A stretch of DNA of 24,168 nucleotides from a virus. The translations under genes were made by a program, and so were the position numbers. The notes under the pieces were generated by a model. That model searched no databases. It saw only the letters and a program-made list of their open reading frames with translations, and was not told the DNA's origin. Below are positions 14,450-23,900 of this stretch, piece after piece (position 1 is the first letter of the stretch; each line of letters begins with the position of its first letter). Location: positions 1 to 24,168 of IMG/VR virus record IMGVR_UViG_3300031972_001243; one strand, given 5' to 3'.

Positions 14450-14907
14450 TACTCCAACCCCTTTCGTTTACGCCATTGTTGCTTGTAGCCCTCTCTCTGC
14501 TCTTTAGGTACATTAGGGTGACTTGCGACTCTGTAAAAGGCCTCACCAGTAGGTGTGGTTCCTTCTAAATCATAAGGCTCTCTTTTTCTTTCTGATTTAC
14601 CTTCTTCTGCTAGTCTTTGCGAGTACACTTCTTGGCCTAAAAAGGCAGGGAACTCTGCATGGCCGACATTCCCACTTTGGCCGACTTCGGGTAATGTAGC
14701 GACATGCATATCTTCGTGAATTAAGTCACGCATGACATTTTCGGGCTGATTATGTCTGCCATCTGAAGTGGGCATAATTCTCAAAGATGAACCCAATACT
14801 TGATTGGTTTCAGGATTATACAAAGTTCTACCAATTTCCGGGTGGTCCTCATCGGGTGATGCAAAGTCCGTTTTGAGTAACGCCCAAGCCTCGTCCATTG
14901 GTGTCAT
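14449..14907 (-). CDS. HExxH metallopeptidase-like protein in the virion block, 152 residues
   Basis: The start is ATG at 14907, because GGGGAG at 14916-14921 is correctly spaced. A GTG at 14916 would overlap that site. Residues 64-68 read HEDMH inside DLIHEDMHVAT, a zincin motif within a helix, with E85 (HAEFPAFL) or E93 (GQEVYSQ) as a possible third zinc ligand. The Arg/Lys-rich end (YKQQWRKRKGLE) may bind nucleic acid or a virion partner. Such small zinc peptidases in structural operons could process a virion protein or cut the host envelope at entry or exit. It is translated just after the giant protein, overlapping neither a signal peptide nor a membrane segment. Activity is not proven; the motif could also be structural. 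Confidence 0.6.
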   Translation of the reverse strand: MTPMDEAWALLKTDFASPDEDHPEIGRTLYNPETNQVLGSSLRIMPTSDGRHNQPENVMRDLIHEDMHVATLPEVGQSGNVGHAEFPAFLGQEVYSQRLAEEGKSERKREPYDLEGTTPTGEAFYRVASHPNVPKEQREGYKQQWRKRKGLE

Positions 14908-14912
14908 GCCAC

Positions 14913-17900
14913 TCACTCCCCGCTATGGTCCCCTGTGTTATAAGATGCATCACCCTTGCTACCTTTCGGATGCAATGTTTGACTATGTCTAGGTTGTACG
15001 CTATAGTCACCTTCGTCGTCATCTATTGATTTCCTACTTGCATCTGCTCTAAAGTGTTCAAGTGTGTTTTCAGACATGACCACTCTTGCTACAGGCGAAC
15101 GTATGTCAGTCTTGTCATAGCCTGTAACGTCTACACCCTGAATCTTAGGGCCTTGGCTAATCGGTACGGTTGTACTTGTAGCAGGTGAAACTGTGTAAAC
15201 AGGTGCATAAGGTGGTGCACTTGGCGTTCCTGTACGGGCAGATGGTACATCACTAGTGAACATTCCATACTTACCTCCTGATGTCGCTCTGTAGAAATTA
15301 GCGTTTTCTTGAGGGCTGCTACCTTTGAGAGCAATGTAAGGTCTAAACATCTGAGTGTGCTTGTAATCAAGGCCATAAAGCGGCCTGTACAAGAACTGTA
15401 CATTATTATCAGTGTAGTTGATGTTCTCAAGTATCGGGTCATGGTTGATACCTTGATACGGATTAGAAGTTTGACCTAAAGACGTTGTACTAATTCCGTA
15501 CTTTTCAGATAAATAACTCTCGACTTGCTTTTGCTCAAGGTCAGTGAGATTTCTGTTATATTGTATAACTTCTGCAATTTTCCCGTTTAAGTAAAAGGAT
15601 GATGGTACATTTCCAAGTTGGTACGGGTCAGCAGTTGATTTGTAAAAAGCACCAGTGTCACTATGCGCTAAAACACCATTTTCGTATATTTCATAATTAG
15701 CAGTCGAACCTGCGCCATCTCCACCGTATATTTTTCCAGTAATTATGTCAGCAACACCCGGAACAATGGAATCTTGTGCAGTCTGCACTTGTATCCAGAG
15801 AGTGTTTGCACCGCCCCAAAGTTGCCATCTTTCTCTGCTTCCGTCCATCCTACCATATATATTGAAACCACTTCTTGCTACTGGAGAACTACCCCTAGAT
15901 TCAACTATACCATGTATGTTACCATCGTCGGAATCGATAATCGCCACTACGAAGACAGTTATTTCATTAGTATTCAAATCTGCTTCAAATGATTTACTCA
16001 ATATATCGTCACCATCGCAATCAATAACAGGCATGTTATTTACAGCAGATGAAGATGCAATAAAACTAGGCTGAGCAGATGCAGTTCCCTGTGTAAACTC
16101 ATATTCTCCCGGTGCATCAGACTTCCAAGAAGTTACTGGGTCACCATCTTCTAAGTCTAGGCTATCCGCCTTTAACCAAAGAACCATTCCATCCCTTGTT
16201 AATTCACGTCCCCAACCTTTGACATCTAAGTTCCCTGCGTGTTTATTCCATTCCATTACGTATGTACCACCGAGAGGCCACATAGCATGTGCATTGGAAT
16301 GTTTCACTACACCAGTAACTGGTTGAGCGCTCCAATCAAGTGCAGTCATGTCCAAGTCTTTTAGAGTGCGACTACCGACATTGTAAGCCCCTCTGATATT
16401 GGTCCTTTGACCTACTTCTCTGTCAGTGTGTAGGCTAGCCGCTTCTGTAGACATCACGATGTATTCACGACTTACTCCATCGTTCAACTCAGCCATAGTG
16501 TCTACATCTAGTCCTAGTCTTACGTCGTTCCTTGATACTGGTTCAGCACCTCTGATGTCAGCGTTGACCGTTTCAATCGCTTCACCCACGTTAGAACTTG
16601 GCTTCAATAGACCATCATCTGAGTTCAAGTCTACCCTGTCACTGATGCCTCTTTCGATTTCTCCACTTTGCAAAGTATCGTTACTTGGTCTGACTAGCCC
16701 CTGTCCAAAGATTGGCTCTGCTGTACTGTGCGATAGAACTAACCCTGTAGCGTCATGGTTTTCGCTTACAGCCATCAACAGACTTTCGTTAAAGACAGTC
16801 GGCCAGCGTACACCTCGGCCATCACCACGGTCACCAACTCTGAGAGCGCTGGCTGGGTTAAACCAATCAGCCGTTCCCATGTTGCTCGCAGCGTTATTGT
16901 CACTGTTGTCATTACCACTGTAACGGTCATTACCATCGCCTCCAAACAAGTCATGTGCGGCTGGTCGATGAGTTACGTTAGTGTCTTTGTAAGCGTCTTC
17001 GGGGTCCCAAGATGGTCGCAAACCGAATCCTCTTACAGGGAAGCGCCTGACATCTTCACCACGAGTATTACCCCACCAATCAATCATGTAATGTCGATGG
17101 GCTTGTGCCAATTCCTCTACACCTTGGCCGTCTTCGTCGTTTGGATAAAGCCGAGTAGTAGTAGAAGCGTTTCTCAAAGTTCTGACAGGGCAACCAAATG
17201 GTCCAGTCATTCTTCGACCATCGCTATACCTAACTTGCCTACCGATTTGGTCTTGTCCAAGTAAACTAGAGACTTGCGTTATTCTCTCAAGTATACCTAC
17301 ATACATAGCGTCGAAATCTTGGTCACTTTGCCCTGTATCAGAGCCTACGTAATCCCAGCCGTTTGTCTTAGAATCATGTTGAATGAGTGGCCCATGATAG
17401 TAACCAAGCATAGCGTTGCTGTTTGCTACTTCAAGCCAGCCACGGACATAAGGCGACCAACGTGGTCTGTTGTACAGTTGCCTTACTGCCATGCGGTAAC
17501 CGAAACATCTGTTTCTATCATTTGGCAAAGACAGAGTAGCAACTCCAGTTGAATCTTGGTAAGTTTCACAATCCATTCCGTAAGTGTCACTACCCCATCC
17601 AATCAGTGAATGACCGTATGATTCTAACCTACTAACTGCGCCTCCTCCATGAGAGCCGCCGGGCCAAAATCCACTGAAGTTATACTTGTTTGAACCTACT
17701 GTACCACCTTGGTGATTCAAGGTGCCGGAGCCGTCGACCTTAGCATCTATCTGAGCAGCAGTCTGTATTGTACCGTCGTGACTTAGGGCCGTGCCTGAAT
17801 CATTATCGTGGTCATGCGGTGGAACTACCCACTTCATTGCTAGTCCAAACGGACCTTTACTTGCCACGTAGTTGAAGTCTTGATAATGTATAGTCTCAAA

Positions 17901-20900
17901 GTGTTCAGGTAAGTGATTGTAACCCTTCTTATCTTGAGGAGTGTCGGCAGTACCGTCATTAGTATAGAAAGCCCTCGTACCACCATCAGCAGTGTCACTG
18001 TACCAAGTGAACGGTCTACCAAGGTTAGGATGCCACATACACAGGAATGCGTCTGCTGGGTTGAGAGAATTAGTATCTCTAGTACCGTTAGATAATTGAG
18101 GTAAGTTACGAGTCAACATACTAGTCTCTGAGTCTGTAAATATAGTATCGGACTGAGCGTTGTCATAAGGCCTGCTTAGTTTAATGATAGCATCAGTGTC
18201 AAGGTTACTCCAAAACGCTGCACTTCCCGTAACACCTTCAAATGTATCGCTTTCTCCTAGCGTAGCGTGAGCCAATGTACCTGTTCTGTTGCTGTAAGTA
18301 GCAGTATACCTCACCCCATTCTTGGTGTATTCTAACACTTCGCCATAATAAGGTGTAACTGGGAACATGTCGTTATTATCAACGGTTATAGTCGTACTGG
18401 ACTGATTCTTTGAGATTACAACACAGTTTGGATTTAGGCTTCTCAATCTCTTATGAGGCTCGTATATGTCAAGGAAAGACGTAGGATAACCTGCTAAAGT
18501 AATTTGAGCGCCTACACACCCGAAGTTCGCTCTACAAAGTTCGTAGTAGTTGTCGGGTTTGTGCCATTCAAGGTGTTTGAACTTGTTAGCACCTGTAGCA
18601 GTAGCACCGTCTTTGTGTAGAATACCCCACCAAGGAATCGTTAGCGTTCTACCGGGAGTAGCGCTTTGGAACATACCGGGTCTGTACGGCAGGCTCCTCC
18701 TTGTAAATGACGGACTAGTGCTTTCTTGTACACCTAGAGGATTGTACAAAGCGAGCGGAGGCAAGTTAGTGAATTGGCTACCAGCATCAGGCTCTATGTC
18801 AAGTATAATCTCGTTAAGTATTACTTCACATCCCCTTACGTCAGCCATAGTTGCTTCTGCTAATATCAATGCATACGCCCCTCTCGTGCTCATATCCTTC
18901 TCTATCGCAATGACAGTGTTTACTTGCTGACCTGTCAACTCTACTACAGAACCATCAGGAACATCAGTAGCAGGTCCGTTTTCATGGAAACCTTTGAGTT
19001 GCTGCTTAAACACATTCGGCTGAATGATAATCTGATAGGCACCTACTTCAAGAGGGTCAGGGAAATGGTGATTCAGCGTGTAAGAGTTGGCTGCTTCTAA
19101 CACTAGCGTATGTCCACCTGAAGCGTTTACTGTACCAGCGTTCGCACCTGAACTCGCTGCTATACCGTAACCTTCGTACTTTAGTTTGGTTTCAGTCAAG
19201 AGTGTGAAAGCACCACCATGTATGTCGCTAGGTGAGAAAGCAGCAGTCGGTGTAGAGAACCAAATTAGAGGGTCACGTCCAAATCCTTGGTCGTCAAGTG
19301 TATTGGTGCCGCTGGTCCTCGCTGTCTCAAGAGTACCTACTAGCGACTTGGAAATAGGGTCATGACTTGAACTCTTACAAGCAGTATTGAGGTCATATAG
19401 CCTCTGATAAGCAGGGTGAGCGTAGTGACCCGGCATCAATGCCATAGTCGGAGTGACGTAATGATGTCCCATCCTAGGTATAGGCATAGGGGTCATCTTA
19501 GGCTTGACTAGCCTTTTGTGAGCCTCCGAAGGGTCTTTCATTACACCGGTAGATGATGGCAGGTTAGTATACAAATCATGCCAATCAATCTTTTTCATAT
19601 CAGGACTTGCACCACTGTGTTCACTGTGGTCACGTAGTCTTCTTGCTGCAAACATACGAGTGCTTCCCGCAGGCATGTAGTAACTTGGTACTACCTTTAG
19701 TCCACTCTTACCATTAATGAAAGACTTGAAGTCAGGAGACACTACTACTCCTGTGAATTTGTTTGTACCGGTTCCTATATAAGATGCTAGTACACCTTTA
19801 TTCGTAGAAGGGTCGTATACTCTGAGGAAATAACGACCCCCGCTTTGCTCACTGGTATCTAGCCAAGTAGCAGCCTCAGGCGTAGTGGTCACATCGATTT
19901 CGTTATTCGCTTCGTCATACTCACTAAACGATAACTCGTCTACATCATAACGGTGGGTCATACTTACACCCATACGGGTGACATGGAAGAATAGGCTTCT
20001 GTCATGTGGCTCGTATGCGGACTCCAAAGGAGCGTTGCTTGTATGGTCTGACCAACCTTCGTTAGTAGATGCAGGGAACTTAAGCCTACTGTCACTCTTT
20101 GTCACAGATATATCAGATGCATCCTGACTGAGATGTTCCCAGCCGTTATTTTCCCAAGTAGGCCAAAGCCTTGGTCCACTGTAATCGTTATTGAACATCT
20201 GCCGAATGTTAGTAATGTTCTGAGCAGGATGCTGTAATCCACCCGAACCAAATGATTCGTTTTGATAAGCCTGTATTCTGTCAAAGCCTGACCTGACTAC
20301 TATGTTACCCGGAATTTCGTCAGGGTTAGGTAATCTAATTTTCAAGTTAGGGTTTACTCCTGCTCCTGCTAGTGCAGGTGCTAACCCTTCAACGTCTCTG
20401 TCACTGATGTGCCTGAAGTCGAGTATCACAGTACCTAGAGGTGACCCGCCTTCTATCCTGTGCTCTTGACCTGTGTCGTCTACTACTTGTACACTTTCAA
20501 ACTGAACATGTTCGTTTGGAATAAGCAAGGCGTTTCTTATCTCAAATGGATGCTTCTCTGACAATTGAGGGTGTCCTAATTCTTGCGCTTGTATGATAGG
20601 GAACATAGCGGAGTTAGTGGACTCAAAACTAAATCTGACGTTACCCAGTACTTTCTCTCCAACTAACTTGTAATCACTACCGTCTTTACGCTTTACCCAA
20701 GGAATCATACCTAGACCACGAGCGTTGACCGCTGGCATAGTAAGTCCACCGCCATCCATTCTCTTCCATACTACATGCTCAGGTAAGAAATTGCGAGACG
20801 GGTGTCTGTCACCATAATAACCGTACAGGCCTGTATGAGGTGATGCAGTTACATCCAAGTAATGGTCGTGGTTACTGACACCTATGCATTCTACTCCGTA

Positions 20901-23900
20901 AGTACTTGCATCTTCGTGGAAAGCCGACTGTTTGACTACGCTTTCATCCCAAAACAAATCACCAGTCGCATAATTACAAGCGTTGGCCCTTACCATATCG
21001 CCACTTTGAATGGTACGGTGTAGTTCTCCATCAGTCGGTGCAGCACCTGATGCTGGATAATCACTCGACGCAGATGGTCTAGTGTAGCCACTATGCATTT
21101 GAGCCTCTACATGCGGACCGGCAGTAGCAGAGCCGACATACCTGCTCTTGTTGTGAACTTTACCTGTGTCCCATGCGATTGTACCGGCGTGAGTGATATC
21201 ACCAGTGTCCACTAACTTTAGCCAATCTCCAGCACAAGTTATGCCATCTTTGTCTGCTTTAGCAATCAGAGGCAATTCGCTCTCATGCGTGATTGCAATC
21301 AAGTGCCTGCTGGACAAGCCTGTCACACAATAGTCTGCATAGAAAGTAGCGGTCGGTGTCTCTGCTGCACCTACAGGAGATGAAGAAGATAAGCAAGTTT
21401 CTGCTGCACCGTAAGGGCTGAAACCTAATGCTGCATGCCAAGCGCCCAGTCCAGCAGGGTGTAGGTTAGTACCTATTTCGTAAGAGTTGAGATAAGAATA
21501 GGCTTCTCCAGCCCATCCTACTGCCCCTATCGCCTTTGTTCTATCTACTGCGTCAACATACCCGCTGTAATGCACTTGGCACATGTGGTCACGAGTGCTG
21601 TTGGATGAGTCATTATTGAACCGATGTGTACCTGTCTTTGTCCAAATGTAAGCCTTGAAAGTACCATCAGGTACTAATGCTACTCCTCCTTCTACATCTA
21701 CGATATTGGTATTAGAAGTTACTGCGTTTTTACCCAAAGTGAAAGTTATATCGCTTGCGCCTACTGATTGAGAAATGTAAGGAGCGTAACCTGAAAATAC
21801 CCCATCACTTACTCTTAACCATCCGTAATCAGGATAAGTCGTAGCAGTACTATCTACTGTAATCGAAGCAGGTGTACCCCCTGCTTCGGCAGTATAACTC
21901 ACTACTTGTAACTCAACCCAGCCATATCTATCTTGCTTGTGGGAGTTTTGCATAGAAGGCATAAATGTACCCCCTATGGCTTTCAGTGGGTTTTTACCGG
22001 GGAAAGTGTTGATTGCGCCACTTACTATTGCACCTAACTCTTCTGCATTCTGTACACGAGTAGCGTCTACTATCACCACATTGTCGTCGGCTTCTTGGTC
22101 ACCGGGTGTACTGTATTTAGTTAAGTAAGCCTTTGCCAAAAGACCACAAGGCCTGAAAACAGTAGTGTTTCTACTAGCCCCACTACCATTACTTACTCTT
22201 GCATCAGCAACAGGGTGCTTGGGGTTTATGTTTACATGGTCATCTAAGAAATGACCTCCGGGGTGATAACCACCATCCATGTGCCAAATAACTGCGGACT
22301 TCCTAGTCTTAGGATAAGTACCTGAGCCAATTGCATTGTTACTAATATCTGTGAATACGTAATTGAAAGGATGATAGTGCTTAGGTAAATTAGCAGTGGT
22401 AGCAACCGAACCTTCGTAGTAGAAAGCGTGATTGTAACTCTGACTGTAAACCTTGGAACCACTTGCCGCCGTAGATGGGAAACCTTTGGTGGGCTCCCAA
22501 TTCATTGCGTAATTGAAACCTGAGCGTTTATTTTGTTGGAAAAAGGTACTCATAGGTAAGTGAGCAACAGTGATGTCAGTCTCTCTATTGAAACCGCTAT
22601 GCTCTGCCTCATCTCCGTTAGCCAACTGGTTAGGTAAGAACGTATCTAGCCTAAAATCATCATCAAAGTGTACAGGTACAGCACTGTAACCGTTACCTGT
22701 TGTTACTATATCTTTACCTTGTGGTTCAAAAGAAGCAGTGTTGTGTGGGAAAGCCTGCCCCGGTCCGAATATCATATACGTAGTTTGATTATCGGTATCT
22801 CCTTCTGCACTATATCTAGCGTTAGGGTGAGCGAACCTCAATACTATGGGACTGGGTATATTAACCGAAACTGTATTTATCAAATCAGTGTAAGTCAAAC
22901 CAGTGACCTTGGCGTTAGCACCCTTTGCCATATCAAACGGTAATATAGCGTCTTGATTGAAGAAAGGAGGATGGTTCTGACCTCGGTGCTGGTCTAGGTA
23001 AGGTGTGCCGGGGAACATGGCAAGCATAGCATTAGCATCAAGTAAAGCGTAAGAGCCAGCCAACTCTCCCACATTTTGGAAGCCTGCACTACCTGTCGGC
23101 CCTGAAGAGTAAGGATGCGTATAGAAATCAGAGTAATCGTTTTGAGTACCGTCGTTTATATCGACCACTGCGCCACTAAACCCACCGCCAAAGTAAAGTG
23201 GGACCCAGTGGTCAGGGCTGTCTCGACCTCCTCTGAAGTAAAGGAAAGGGCTGGCTTGTTTACTGCCTGCTCGCCTTACTCCATCTGTTTGGCTAGCGTC
23301 TTTGATGCGACTTGTACCTTTGAAGACCACATCGAATTGAGTAGGAGAAAAGTTAGCCGACTTAATGATAACACCTGCTTCGGTAATTGGCGTACCCGGC
23401 GAAGTACCCGGATTACTTTGAACTTCGGCATATTCGGTAGTACTGTACCATACTATAAACGGCTCACCCCAACTATTGTTGTCGTGAGAAGCCAGTTTTC
23501 CAAACAACGCCCAAGATTCACCTGATGGTAACTGTAAATTATTACCGGTAACGTTGTGAATTTCTATGCAAGGTGAATCTACTCTCGGTATAATATGGTC
23601 ACCTGCAACATCTGTGAAGTTATCTCCTCTGAGGTTTCTTTGCCAAGTAGTAGTGTCTACTACGTTGTTCTGACTGTCAACCAAAACAGGAGTAGCAGTG
23701 TTAGCGTTCGACCCTCTGAATTTAGTATTAATCTGTAAGACTGTGTAAGGTATGTAACCTACATCTAGTCTAGTACCTGCATCCTTTTCAGCATCGGACA
23801 GACCACCAGTATGCTTACTTGCTACGACCGCATCGGTAGATGCACCGTCAAGCAATCCCCAATCTCTAGTCAACTTTGCTTCAAACAGTTTACTCATCGG

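Noticed and set aside
14908-14916. GTG start for the metallopeptidase-like gene
   Set aside because: The GGGGAG site would be only a base or two away or overlapping; ATG at 14907 is optimally spaced.
16426-16923. 165-residue frame on the plus strand within the giant gene
   Set aside because: It is antisense to a continuous long coding frame, Ser/Leu-rich as expected for a shadow frame, with no ribosome binding site or motif.
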